Shown in pieces: positions 34,394 through 45,868 of a stretch of 46,358 bases of DNA (within the stretch, counting starts at the first letter, position 1; every line of letters starts with the position of its first letter). The stretch lies in NCBI GenBank assembly GCA_018398765.1, contig JAHBMJ010000498.1, positions 1 through 46,358 of the forward strand. The letters are read 5' to 3'. A program made the position numbers and the translations under genes. Source of the DNA: Chromera velia. Lineage: Eukaryota; Sar; Chromeraceae. The notes under the pieces are model-generated. The model searched no databases and was not told the DNA's origin. It worked only from the letters and a program-made list of their open reading frames with translations.

Positions 34394-34700
34394 TTCAGGT
34401 CATACACTTTATATATATAGAGAGCCTATATATAATAGAGGGAGAGTTTCGAATATTTTTTTCTATTTTTTTATTTATTAAAAACACTATGATTTTGGGC
34501 CCAAATGTTCCTAAACACTTCTCAAAGTACTTCAACTATAGATTTTATAGAAATACAATTAAGATTTAGATTTAGGAGCAGGCGGTGACCACGGGAGACG
34601 GTGGAGACCAGGGCCAGATGTGGAGTACCCTCTTTAGGTTTGTGAATAACTGGGAGTCAGGCCTGGGGGGGAACAAGGTTGTGTTACGGTCTACTCATAC
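34394..34700. repeat. Direct repeat A flanking the inserted LINE
   Basis: About 307 bp, from TTCAGGTCATACACTTTATA to GTGTTACGGTCTACTCATAC. It is about 97% identical to 37010-37317, and an inverted copy of its inner part starts the right arm at 38300. Confidence 0.95.
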
Positions 34701-37009
34701 TTACTTACTTACTTAATTGTGGTTAAGCCTAGAGTCTCTGAAATCAGAGACAAATGGCAATCCATGCATATAGTTGTAAACAAAAGGAGCAAACCGCCAC
34801 AGCTTAGCCTGCTTCCGCATGAATATGAACATCCACAACCCTCCGCAGCCTAGGCTGAAGCTAAAGGCTAAACAACCACACAAGATGCACGTGTACTCAT
34901 TTTAGACAAGTTTCGATCAGTACACTTGCCTTCTTTGGCTCCCGGTCCACAATGAATGAAACGAGCTCTCTTACATATGTCTCTTCTTCCCCGATACCTC
35001 TTCCCCCAGCTGTAGCAGTCCATCTTGCTCTGCAGACCCTTTCACCGATTCCTGTTCTCTCTTTCACAGTTTCACTCTCTCTGCCAGCGAATGAAGTTTG
35101 AATCTAAGCTGCTCTGTTCATACGCATACAGACAATCGATGTATCGCATCGTCGATCACCTTTTTACCTTCGACTGCAGGACAGTGAATACAGTGTTCTT
35201 CGCAGGATCCACCGTGTCTCTTTCCCCCAGCAGCACATGCTCAAAAGAGAGAAGTGAAAAGAGAACCACTAGTCTAAGATAAGAGAGAGCAAAGCAGAGT
35301 ACGCGTTTGAACTGTGTAACCCCACCCCTTTCTAACCCTCTCCCCTAAAAGTAACATAGCCAGACGCTGGTGCGATCGGTTTTCTATCTAAAAATTACTC
35401 AGTCGGGAGTTGCGTGGATAGATGTCACATGAATGGGTAAGCCTATGCTCGCCGACGAGTCTTGAAGTCAACCATTCCGATAACCATTCTGAGGCTTCTC
35501 TTTTCCTTACTTTCTGCCTGAGTGTCCATTTATTTGTTCTGTTTCTCCCTCTTTGGCTTTCTTTTCTCAAAAGATCTGGTGCGATTGTCTGAAGCATGCT
35601 ACTGGCTGAATTGGCCCATACCGGGGTCAGCAATCTATGCCATGTATCCCAGACTGCCCAAAGAACCTCCCTTCCTGTTTTCTTTATGCTTTCTATGAAA
35701 CCTCCCAACCGACAAGAAAGGATCTCTCTCATGGGACGCACCTCAACCAAAACCAAAGTTGGCACCTTGAAAGAGTTATAGGGCAAACGGAATGTCCAGC
35801 GCACAAATCGAAGCTGCAATGCATCAAGTGCAACGATATCTCTCTGACTTACTGGCAAGGCTTCCAACGAGTACGTTGCCTGCAGTAAACGAACTTTGCA
35901 TCGGGGGGGCAAAGGACCTAAGGATGAATAAGTGCCCATCACTGCCCCCAAACAGCGTTCAGCACTTTCAAGTCAGTCCCTGACTAACTTTCGTGGGTCC
36001 CCTCCCTCAAACACACGACACCCAAGGTATTTATAACTCTCTACATGTTCAACTGTCTTCCCTTCAAAAGTCACTTCCCTTTCTATTTCCCTTCTTGAGC
36101 CTGAGAGTACGAGAACTTTTATTTTCTTTAAATTCACTTTCAACCCATGTTCCTGACAATAAGAGGCCAAACGGTCCAAACGCCACTACAGGTTAGAAGA
36201 AGAGTGAGCAAAAATAACAAGATCGTCTGCGTAACCTATGCTCTTAAGCAGTAAGTCCGCCAATCTTACCTCCTCAGGGATACGGGGTCGCTGCTCCGTT
36301 GTTTCACTCTCTTCCCTCCTCTCTCCGCATTTTTCCCCCCTCTGTCTTTCATCCGTATCTGATTCCCCATCCAAGCCGTTAACAGCTTCCCTCCCTTCAA
36401 CACTCAGAGCAGAATGAATATTATTAATAAACAAAAGAAAAAGAAGAGGAAAAAGTGGATCTCCCTGTTTTACCCCTGCACTTTCGGGAAAGACCCAATC
36501 CGACCCGTCTACCCTTCCCCACACATTGATATACATGGAATGAATCATGCACATGTCCTTCTCGCTGACTTCTTCCTCTCTAAGTCTGTCAATCATTCTC
36601 TTTCTGGGTACTCGGTCAAATGCCTTGCTGAAGTCAACAAACGCTGCAAGAAAGGGTCTATGTCTCTTCTTTGCTGAAGCCGTGAGAGCATGAAGAGTAG
36701 CTATTGCTTCTCTTGTACCGACCCCCTTCCTGAAACCCACCTGTCGTTTATCTATATTCGTTGTCTCCCTTAACCGGCCATCCATCAACAATGCGAACAA
36801 CTTTGCTAGAAGGCAGACGATGTATATGGGCCTCCATTTGTCACAAGAGGGAGAGATGTGACCTTTTATAGAACAGGAGCGATTCGAATGAAGTTCCACT
36901 TTTCTGGCCAGAAAGAAAAAAGGAGAAAAAGATTGAAAAAAATGAAAAGAAGAAAACGAGACAGACGGGAAGAGAAAAAGCATAAATGTACCTGCACAAG
37001 GGAGATTCC
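34701..37009 (-). mobile_element. 5'-truncated LINE inserted at the palindrome centre
   Basis: On the minus strand the element ends with TAAG repeats (plus-strand TTACTTACTTACTTAA at 34701-34716), a simple-repeat 3' tail of the kind seen in several LINE clades. Its body encodes a reverse transcriptase and a C-terminal domain. The 5' end is cut within the reverse transcriptase fingers, near 37009. It is flanked on both sides by a 307-bp direct repeat. About 690 bp of 3' UTR lies between the RT-C-terminal frame and the tail. Confidence 0.8.
35388..36983 (-). pseudogene. LINE reverse transcriptase, nearly open (two in-frame stops)
   Basis: A single frame runs over about 530 codons with only two stops, a TAG at 36186-36188 and a TGA at 35973-35975. 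The palm motifs are all there in order: KWRPIYIVCLLAKLFALLMD (fingers), FVDFSKAFDRVPRKRM (motif A with the catalytic Asp), GVKQGDPLFPLLFLLFINNI (motif B), GYADDLVIFAHSS (motif C with the catalytic Asp pair), GLKVNLKKIKVLVLS (motif D) and YKYLGCRVF (motif E). A thumb/C-terminal region without a recognised domain follows. The segment upstream of about 36905 looks intron-like, with a TGCAG/GTACAT donor near 36992 and TTCTGGCCAG acceptor near 36905. If spliced, it adds GLKESPLCR in phase to the start. The stops could come from CAG and CGA by C-to-T change. Not functional as it stands. Confidence 0.85.
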
Positions 37010-37317
37010 TTCAGGCCATACACTTTATATACAGAGAGAGCCTATATATAATAGAGGGAGAGTTTCGAATATTTTTTTCTATTTTTTTATTTATTAAAAA
37101 CACTATGATTTTGGGCCCAAATATTCCTAAACACTTCTCAAAGTACTTGAACTAGAGATTTTATAGAAATACAATTAAGATTTAGATTTAGGAGCAGGCG
37201 GTGACTACGGGAGACGGTAGAGACCAGGGCCAGATGTGGAGTACCCTCTTTAGGTTTGCGAATAACTGGGAGTCAGGCCTGGGGGGGGAATAAGGTTGTG
37301 TTACGGTCTACTCATAC
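37010..37317. repeat. Direct repeat B flanking the inserted LINE
   Basis: Second copy of 34394-34700. It ends at the same base (CTCATAC), after which unique spacer DNA begins. Confidence 0.95.
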
Positions 37318-38299
37318 CGCAACTTAAATATTTGATCGTCCTGAGACGTTTTGCTGTCTGTGTTCTTTGGCAGACATCACAAGAATTACAATAAATGAAG
37401 TGAGAGCAGATAGTAGACTGAGAAGCGGAAGGTCCCGGGTTTAATTCCCAGCTCGATCTGTCTCTTTTACCTTTCAGGAGAAGCCGATTTTGGAGCTGCA
37501 CGCAAAACCAATTCCGTGTGGCGAGCCGCAGCCGAGACTGCACGATGCTCCACAAGAATCAGAAATTAGCCGATTATGAAAGAAGAAAAATGCAGAGCCA
37601 AATAGTTTGAGTCACATCCAAATTCAGTGGAGGACGATCAACCTCTCCAACTCTCAGTCGTGATGAGTCATCACCTCCAATGAACTCTGATCAACTCAAC
37701 CTCTTTAAGATCTCATCCATCCCTTCCTGCACACATGAACACATGCACTACAAAGAAGAAACAGAGTAGAGATGCCTAAACGTATAGAAGCAATCCAGAC
37801 AAGAGGTCGGGCATAGAAGGCCTTCTGGCGATACTTCAGATCAAAATAGTCGATCCCGGGTCTCGTCTGAGCTAGCTAGCTGGAGCCTTTGGCTGCATGG
37901 CCCCTACCTTCACGTGATTTCCTTGGAGAACAAATGTACGCTAAAGCTCTCAAAGACTTCAGACTTGGCTTTCTAGAATAGAAAGAAACTTAATAGAATG
38001 ACTGACCTTCATATACGTCTAGAACCTTCTAGCTCTCACCTCCTTAGAGTCAGATGGTGCCTACGTCATCCTACGTCCTCTCTCATAGCGTGAGAGTATG
38101 ACGTAATATATGGTGACGCCAGCGAGAGCTCTAGTAGTTCTGACCACAAGCAACCTGTCTGGTATGAAAGAAAGAGGATAAGTCAGGAGCAACCCACTGA
38201 AAAGGCACTTGCCACTGAAATTAAGTCACACCGAGCCTTCGTTCTTCCGGATGAGCTCTTTTCTATAGAAACCGAACTTGATGCTGCATGAAGTTTTTT
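37318..38299. other. Unique spacer of the palindrome
   Basis: About 980 bp not shared with either arm. No ORF with a recognisable motif. It contains a tRNA-like segment, listed separately. Confidence 0.6.
37420..37475 (+). ncRNA. tRNA-like / SINE-like remnant in the palindrome spacer
   Basis: A T-arm-like fold CCGGG (37435-37439), loop TTTAATT, CCCAG (37447-37451) with one mismatch, followed by a TCTCTTTT run. The B box deviates by one C-to-T change (GGTTTAATTCC for GGTTCRANNCC). Upstream sequence does not close into a full cloverleaf. Probably a decayed tRNA-derived sequence. Confidence 0.3.
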
Positions 38300-39495
38300 A
38301 ACCTTGTTCCCCCCCAAGCCTGACTCCCAGTCGTTCACAAACCTGAAGAAGGTACTCCATATCTCACCCTGGTCTCCCGTGGTCACCGCCTACTCCTAAA
38401 TCTAAATCTTAATTGTATTTCTATAAAATCTATACTTCAAGTACTTTGAGAAGTGTTTAAAAACATTTGGGCCCAAAATCGTGGTGTTTTTAATGAATAA
38501 AAAAATAAAAAAAAGTATTGAGAGAGAGAGCTAGCAGCAAGAGCAGTAATTAGGCAGAAGGAAGACACGAAAGACGTATAAGCCAGATGCTAGGACTAAA
38601 CTTTAAGTCAATGCCCCCCCCCCTCCAAAAAAACTTGGCCTATACACAGTAAGAATAGAATAGATGTGCAATTAAGTTGTAGTATACAGTACAGCACTAA
38701 ACGTTTTTGGACTTTATGTAAAGCTCAGGGCCTTTAATTAAACTTTGTTTTCTCTCTGTCCAGCAGCAACTCCACCATATTTTGACAGCTTATAGCAGCC
38801 TCATACATGCCAAAACTCATGTAAAGATTGAAGAAACACAGCTAGGTACGTGCACAGATTTAGTCCACTTCCATACGGAATTGATTCATTCCCCTTGCCT
38901 GGTCTCTTGGCGCGCACCGTAACGGAAAGAGGCAAAAAAAAAAGAAAATACGGCTAAATAAAAAAGAGACCCAAAGCCAGGGATTGGGGTACATAGAAGT
39001 GGTGGGAATGTAAAAAGCCGTGTAGTTGAGACAAGCCTTTAAGTTAGGAGCGATCCTCTTCTTTTCAAGTTGAAAGAAGGGGTAAACCGTGTCCCATCAC
39101 AGAAGATTCCTTAATCAGGTCACGGACCCATGCACGAGCAAAGGGTTAAAAGTAGCGAGGAAGGAGAGAGCGAATTCAGTATCAGTAATGAGCCAGGTAG
39201 CGAATTCTGTATCAATAAATCAGAAAGAGCGAATTCTTATTAAAAGAACCAAGTATCAGTAATGATAGGAAGAAAACCAGATACCCAGAGGGAAGGGGAA
39301 ATATAACAAAGATGGTCCAGGACTTGAAGTGAAAGATACTTGGATCGTCGAAAGACGTCGGAACAGACAACGCTCTGTCCATCCATGTGTCTCTCCTTAA
39401 TTTTTTTACCTCGCTGGAACTTTCTCCCTCCCCCCCTCTCTCTCTCTCCTTCCTTTTCTGTGTGTGCATGCGTGTTTCTATGTATGTGAGACTAA

Positions 39496-40070
39496 GGGGG
39501 GGCACTTCAGCTGGTTACACTATGGTTACTGACCCTATACCCCCCCCTTACAACGTGTGACATGTAACCATCAGTCAAAAGTGATGCTAATCGATTAGTT
39601 ACGTTTGGTTACCCACAAAACTGGCTTCAAGATTGTTAAACAATTTAGGTTATGCTCAAAAATAATGAAAAATGATGTGTCACACTTATTTTACCCCCAA
39701 ATTCCCCGTAACCGGGTAACCCGTAACATTTTTTGACCCCCCTCAAAAATGAAATAACCTCCCTCAAAAAGCATTCAAACGTGATCTAAACATTATTTTG
39801 AATGCTTTTAAAAGTTGAAAATTTGGTTGGTTATTGAGCTTAAAATGCTCATAACCGGGTAACCTGTAACCTCTTTGTGTGACAAAGATAAAAAGGGGGT
39901 AACCCAAAGTAACCACGTAGCCTACACTTCAAAAACATCAGATTTTGACGTAACTTGACCAAGCGGAGCTCCAGGTTGCCGGACTAGCTCACAAAAAATT
40001 CAATCTGTTTTTGTTCACATTTTATGTCACTTTGGGCTCAAAATCCACCATAACCTTCCAGAGTGCCCCT
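39496..40070. mobile_element. MITE-like insertion private to the right arm, about 575 bp
   Basis: The left arm lacks this segment. The ends are imperfect inverted repeats (GGGGCACTTCAGCTGGTTA and, reversed, GGGGCACTCTGGAAGGTTA). The interior repeats GTAACCGGGTAACC-like motifs and has no ORF. No clear target-site duplication. Confidence 0.75.
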
Positions 40071-40766
40071 GTCTAGGTGTGTGAGAGAGAAAAAGACCCC
40101 GTTTCCATCTTAACTCGACTTATGGGGGAAGAATCACTTTTTCTTTTTCTTGTTGACCTTTTTTGCCGCTCTTCCCTGGTTCTCCGCTTGCCCCTGCATC
40201 GCTGCTTATCCCTGCACTGCCGCTTACCTGTACAAACAATTTCACACAGAGAAAGACCGAGCTGTTTGCAGGCAAAAAAAGTCGTTTTGAATAGTCGAGA
40301 AATGCTTGTCAGAGAGAGAAAGAGAGAGATTTGGGAAGACCTGGCGCATATATGGTCGCATGCATGCACAAACAACATACGCATCTGTGCCGTTGTCTCT
40401 CATGGATGAGAACCCCCCTTAAAGGCCCCCGGCCAGCTCCCTATTATAATATATAGAAGGTCCTCCCGGCGTGTGCGTTAACGTCGGCAATCCCTAAGAG
40501 TACTGCTTCTACATGCACTTCGTCCCGCCCCCTGATCGATTGATACTGCTGCGTTCACATCATTGTCGAGGCTCAGCCCCCGCTCGGAGTCCTCGCTGGG
40601 CCCTCCCCTCATCTCAAGACAATTGGCACAAGATCAGACGGACTTTCCAACGGCAGACTCTGAGACATACATCAACACCAGCCATAACTGCATGACCTAC
40701 TACATCACAGCATGACTGATGGCTATTGAAAAGCCCGCAGCTTGACAAGCAAGCACATATGCATTT

Positions 40767-41962
40767 CGCAACGCGGAAGGTGGTTATACAGATGTGTATG
40801 AACCAATTAGAAGGGTCTGAAATTTTTGAGCCAGTTAAGCCGGTCCGCGTAATTCCGGCGGCGCCCAAGGCCCAGAAAGACATCAAATTGGTCCTCAGAG
40901 GCCGCTAAGTGCGTTGGTGCAAGAATTTGTACCAAAACTTTCCAGAACCACTCTCAAAATCCTGAAATTGTGCTTAGAATGCTCAAAAAGCACACCAACA
41001 CACAGAGAAGGGTCATTTCGTCCTCTTGTCCCTTCCTGTCTACCTTCTTGTGTAGAGCAGTACCGATAGTCAAACTAGTACAATTCCGCTCCCCTAGTAC
41101 TAGACAGTTTGCCTCTGTGTCGGGGTGAAGTCTTGTGGCACAGTTGATCTGCTTTGGCGTGTCTGGCAGCTCCAGTCTGGACCAGTCAGGAAAGTACCTC
41201 CCAGGCCTCCAAAGCAATATTCCTTCTTTCTACTAGGAGGCCGCAGAATCGATCCCCAGCAATTTTGCCCAATGCCCTGTGTCTGTTGTCATCCTCCCAG
41301 GCCAGCGGGATAGGTTCCTGGTGAGTCTGCTAGTTGTGGGAAGGTGAGATTGTTTTGTCTTCCTGTTGTGGAGAATTAGCGTCTCAGGGGTATTAATCGA
41401 CCTCTAGCTCTCCCGGTAAGTGGTTCTATCCTGCTCTTTCCCTCCAGACAGGAGCATATGAGTGTTGGGCAATACCTTTGTGCGATGGCTGCAGGTTTGA
41501 AGTGCTCAAGAAGGAAAAAGCCCTTCCGGCAATTTGACATAGGGCGCCATCTGGAGTGTATCTTTCTGTTCATGAGCAGACTTGTCAGTTGAAGTCCACA
41601 GTGCATCAACCATTCCTTATCCCCTGTTGGAACTAACTTACCTGAACCAGATGGAGCGTGTTGGTATGCATTTTATCATCATTGATGTACCACAGCCCTT
41701 TCTGAACTTCTAAGTCCAGGAAGGCTATTTTAGCCTCTTCAGGTGTCAGACCTCAGACGTCCATTCTTTGGACTCCCTGTGATTCTGGGAGTCGTTTTTT
41801 CTACACCAAGCAGCTAGAGAGAGTCTAAAGAGGCGAACTGACGTCTCTTAGGGTCGTTGTTTTGAGTCTAGGAGGGAAAAGGGAAATTTTTGAGCTGGTT
41901 AAGGTCTGGGGGCGGGTTCTAATTAGTCCATGCACATCTGTATGACCCGCCGCCGCGTTACG
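40767..41962. mobile_element. TIR element private to the right arm, about 1.2 kb
   Basis: The left arm has an uninterrupted GCATTTGCGCCACATAAG at this point; the right arm reads GCATTT, then the element, then GCCACATAAG. The ends are imperfect inverted repeats (CGCAACGCGG...ATACAGATGTGTATG...CAATTAGAA and its inverse, CGTAACGCGG...ATACAGATGTGCATG...TAATTAGAA), extending to a shared AAATTTTTGAGC. No transposase frame is recognised, so it is probably non-autonomous. The empty site in the left arm shows insertion after the arms formed, or precise loss from the left arm. Confidence 0.85.
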
Positions 41963-42186
41963 TTACGCCACATAAGTCTAATGGTCTGTCCCGGCGGATA
42001 AACGATTTCGAAAGCGCACGGCCCCCCGACCATTAGAATGCTAGATTAGAATACGAGCAATTAGAATATGCAGAGCCAACATCGGAAGTTTGAAGCTTAC
42101 AACTCAACTCGATAGAAATCAGAAAGAACCGGAAAGAACCTGTAATCTACTCAGCGTTATTTACAAAGCGAGCCATCTATATGCGT

Positions 42187-43476
42187 CTACATGATCCCGA
42201 TCAATCGAATTTTCAGTTTTTTCCTCACCAAGTTGTAAATGGGTACGCCATACTGAGCATAACTGAGCAAGCTGCCACCTCGGTGGCTGGTAAAGCCTTG
42301 CTGCCTAAAATGGCCGCGCACACAATGGGGGAAGATTTCAGGCAATGGAGACAATTGTTGAGAAGACAACAGAAACTAATGACTCTACCTGCAAACAAAA
42401 TGAACTGACTGACTGTTTATATTGACTCGTGCATCCCTGAAGGCTTCTCCAATTGCGCGCGAGCGTCCTTTGAGGGGTCTCGTAGTCTTGCACGACCTCC
42501 TCCTGCTCTTCCTCCTCTCCCCTCGTCCCCCCGTCCCCCCGTCCCCTCCCTCAATTTTTTCTTCTTCCTCATTCCACCCCTCTCCTCCGTCTCCTTCTCC
42601 CTCTGCCCCCCACACCCCGAAAGCTTGAAAGTGTGCCTAAGCGACGGAAAGCTCGGACGGAAGGTCTTCCCGCAGACTTCTGTCGGATTTCTCTCTTTGC
42701 CTGCGTTTTTGATGGGCCCTCAGATAGGATGAGCAGGATGGGAGCTGACTGACAGGTGCCTGCAGAGATGCAGAGGCAGGCCTGGAGGCGGGCCTCTTCT
42801 GCAGAGACACTGACGACGAGGGGAAAGGAAAATTGGGATGTGAGGTCTGCATGAAGGGGGGAAATGAGGATGCCGCTCCTTTGTCTGCTGATTGGGATCT
42901 GACGCGCCGAGCCAGGTCAGCCGCTCCACTTCCCTCCCCCCCCTGAATCACGGTCGCCTGTCCGTGGGGAGAAGGGCTGTGAACGACTCTGGGTTCGAAA
43001 GCCCAGCCCCCCTCCTCCCCTTTGTCTTCTCCTGCACCTACAGGCAATGCGTCGATATCGTCCATCTCCCTCTCTCCAAATGCTTGCTTCTCCGCTTCTG
43101 TCTCTGCCTCCAACTCCCTCATATGAAACACCACCGAGGGTTCCATCAGAAGCTCGGGTTTCTTTTGAATGATCTTACTCAGAACCCTCCAACCAATCTC
43201 ACGTGCCCCCCCTTCAGCAGCTCCCCTGAGAATCTCATATAAAGTCTGCCAGTTAGACTCTCGATAGTGTTCAACCACTCTCCAATAGACAGAGAGGAGG
43301 AAAGGAATCTGCGAATCTCCTCCACCCTCTCTCATTGAGAGCTGCCACTTCTCTTTTGCGCACTGCATCACTTTCTCTCTCGCCCCATAAACTTCTCCAC
43401 TCACCCCCCGCATCCTCGTCTGTTCTGCTTTGTAATTCTGCTGAAGTTTCAACGAATCGGAACACTGCAGGGCCAC
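42187..43476 (-). pseudogene. Unrecognised arm gene, 3' part, right copy (nonsense)
   Basis: Inverted copy of 31060-32345. The frame 43476-42637 is collinear with the left copy but stops at TAG (42637-42639) where the left arm has TGG (Trp). The last exon (about 42305-42187) has a small frameshifting change yet still ends KLKIRLIGIM with TAG. Inactive copy. Confidence 0.6.
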
Positions 43477-44090
43477 TCGCCCCCATCTCCCATAAGTCTA
43501 AAGAAGACATCCATTGGTGGGCAGATGAAGCCGAAGCAGAGGCAGGTACAGAAGAAGCAGAGACAGACGAAGGCGATACCTCCTGCCTCTCAGGAAGCAA
43601 TGGAAACAGCGCGAAGTTCTTTCTCCAAGACAGAAAGGTAACCACTTCCTGGATGAGACAAACAAACATAAAAGACAGAACACAGAAAAGAAGAGGGAAG
43701 AAACAAACACAGATGCACCTATAAACATAGACCCGCACAAGGTTCTTTCAGTTTGTTGTGCTCTAAAAGAATGAAATTGACTTGAATAGATTTGCAGGAT
43801 GCTGAGAAAGAACATTATATGGAAAGGAACCCCGGAGAAATGAGGGTTAATCCAGAATAGACAGAGAGCTAGGAAGAAAGACATACGAGGAGCGGAGACG
43901 GACAAGGGAAGCTTGGTCTCTCTAAAGCTGTATGCATCGACTGTTGAGATATATGGATGAAAGACCTGGAGAGCATTCACTTATAACACTGGCCCTAGGA
44001 GTAAAAAACGAACATGCACAGACATGCACAGAACAGAAAGGAGAATGCGTATGAAAAAAACAATAAATACAACCATTTTATGTCCCTTCC

Positions 44091-45511
44091 CTAATAGTAT
44101 GCTGGGAGGGATCCACGGGCCTTCCTTTCAAAGGATCTCTGATTGACTGACAGTGACAGACTGACCCCTGCTGAGCGGAAGTACGGGAAGCTAGACAGGA
44201 AGGTTCCCTTGTTCGCATCCGAGAGGAACAGTCCGAGGGATCCAATGTCAACGCTTAGCCTACTCAGAGAACCGCCAGAAATGAAAATAAGCAACCAGAG
44301 CTGAGCGACAGATTCGTATTGAGCGACTTCAGAGAACACATGGAGAAGCCGTGGCCTTCGGTCCTGAAGCTGCATATTTGTATAACTATTACACTGTCGC
44401 GACAGATCTCCTATGAGCATCACTTCTTCTGATTGATGTTCGTACTTTGATTCCTTCTCTCGCACTCTTCCTCAATCCGATTCGGTCAGCGTGAAGACGG
44501 ACTCCAAGTCGCCCTCCAGGAAAGACATAGGTCTTGCACAGATGTTTTCTCTTAACTGAACCCACCCATCCATCATAGATGCCGCTTTCTGTAGTTGAAC
44601 ATACAGAGATTCCCATTTCTTAGGAGAGAACTTTTCTACAGCAATGTGGGCCACTCTGGCGGGTTTGACCACTAAAGAATTCCCACTCACCGGACCGAGC
44701 AACTCACTCCACTCCTTGCTCTCCCGAAGCGCCTCACTGACAGCCTTGCGAGCACTCAGGAGCTCTGCACGCACCCAAAGCAGAGCGTCACCCCTTTCAT
44801 CTGCGAAGGGGACATTCCCAGAAGGATCACCGTTGCCATTTTCTTCTCCATCTCCCCACGACTTCCATTTGAACCAGCACCGATCGTAAGCGCGAATGCC
44901 TGTCCAGACCTGCACATGTGGAGGGAGGGGGAGAAGTGAAAACAAGAGAGTGTCACGATAGAGGAGAACAAAGGTGACCACTATGATTGAATGGAGGGGT
45001 GAATCAAACTGTTGAGGCAAGGGAAAACGCAAGCTAGAGTGAGCACGGTATAAGGTCAACCATAGAAGAGCTGTATGACATTGTGAAAAAATCAAAGAAC
45101 AAAGAGGGAAAAGACCGGACACCGAAAAGAAGAAAAAAAGAAAAGGAAAGGAAAACAGTCTGAGAGAAGAGAAGATATATAATAGATGAAAAAGGAGAAG
45201 ACAAAACCGCTATCTATACCAGCAACCCCAAACAACCCTGAAAGACAGAGAAGCTGCACAAACCTTTTACATCTTGTTCGCACGGTTAGCAACGTATGTT
45301 GCACTGCCTGACTTAACTGGCTAACCGGAAATAGCTTTTTTCGTTCGAAAACTGGAAGCAGAAAGAGTTTGAACCACTGTTTTGCTATTCTCTGGTAGTA
45401 GGAGGCAGGCACTCTATGTGTGCCAGGGGACAAGGGGCCTATGTTGTTGACGTGTGAAGTGATACCACCTGTAATCGGTAGCACGCTCACAAGATCGTTG
45501 TCAACCTCCAT
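44091..45511 (-). pseudogene. Unrecognised arm gene, 5' part, right copy (nonsense)
   Basis: Inverted copy of 29047-30447, with the ATG at 45511. It has TGA at 44472-44474 in place of Trp TGG, and upstream a TAG at 45542-45544 in place of CAG. It keeps CGA where the left copy has TGA. Relative to the left copy it carries two in-frame length differences (6 and 12 nt) in the last exon, which suggests that exon was once under coding constraint. Confidence 0.6.
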
Positions 45512-45868
45512 ATCAGAGCTCTCCCCCCCGTCACTTTGCTCCTACTCAAACCCCTCACGCATCATCGACAGAGGTGATACAGAGTCGAAGAAAAGAAAAG
45601 AAATGTGATTTGTTCCCTTGGCTGCAGATCTGCCTCACTTGCTTAGGGATCTTATCGGCTGTTTGAATCTTATTGGTATCGGAACAGATAAGTACAAATG
45701 CATGCACCTGTTGTAACTTTACAGGCCGGAAGACGAAAGACTATGTACAGCCAGGGTTGATCTCCATTGGTCTGACTCCTGAGAGCTATATAGAGCTGTA
45801 TACTTCGACTTTTCGGATAGATTATATAACTGAACGAGTTATGAATTTATCGATATAACTCCGCCATG

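Larger units (their letters stand above)
28690..34680. repeat. Left arm of a 17-kb imperfect palindrome
   Basis: Starts CATGGCGGAGTTATATCGAT and ends at ...GAACAAGGTT. The reverse complement of 38300-45868 follows the same order throughout: leader, unknown gene exons, 3' region, GA/CT-rich tract, inner AT-rich block. Protein-level agreement is very high and nucleotide divergence is about 4-6% where compared. Arm-specific inner DNA lies at about 34090-34390. Confidence 0.95.
38300..45868. repeat. Right arm of the 17-kb imperfect palindrome
   Basis: Inverted copy of 28690-34680. It is 1.6 kb longer, mainly because of two private insertions (39496-40070 and 40767-41962). Its outer end reads ATCGATATAACTCCGCCATG, the exact inverse of the left end. 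Confidence 0.95.

Noticed and set aside
34701-37009. In-frame TAG and TGA in the reverse transcriptase as evidence of a reassigned genetic code
   Set aside because: The F-box, CCCH and ankyrin genes use normal stops, and the retroelement stops fit C-to-T decay.
37390-37475. Functional tRNA-Leu-like gene
   Set aside because: The anticodon-like loop lacks a paired stem, the T-stem has a mismatch and the B box is altered.
28690-45868. Palindrome as a pure assembly artefact
   Set aside because: The arms differ by several percent, carry different stop codons and have private insertions with clean ends. A chimeric join of two loci is still possible and is stated as a test.
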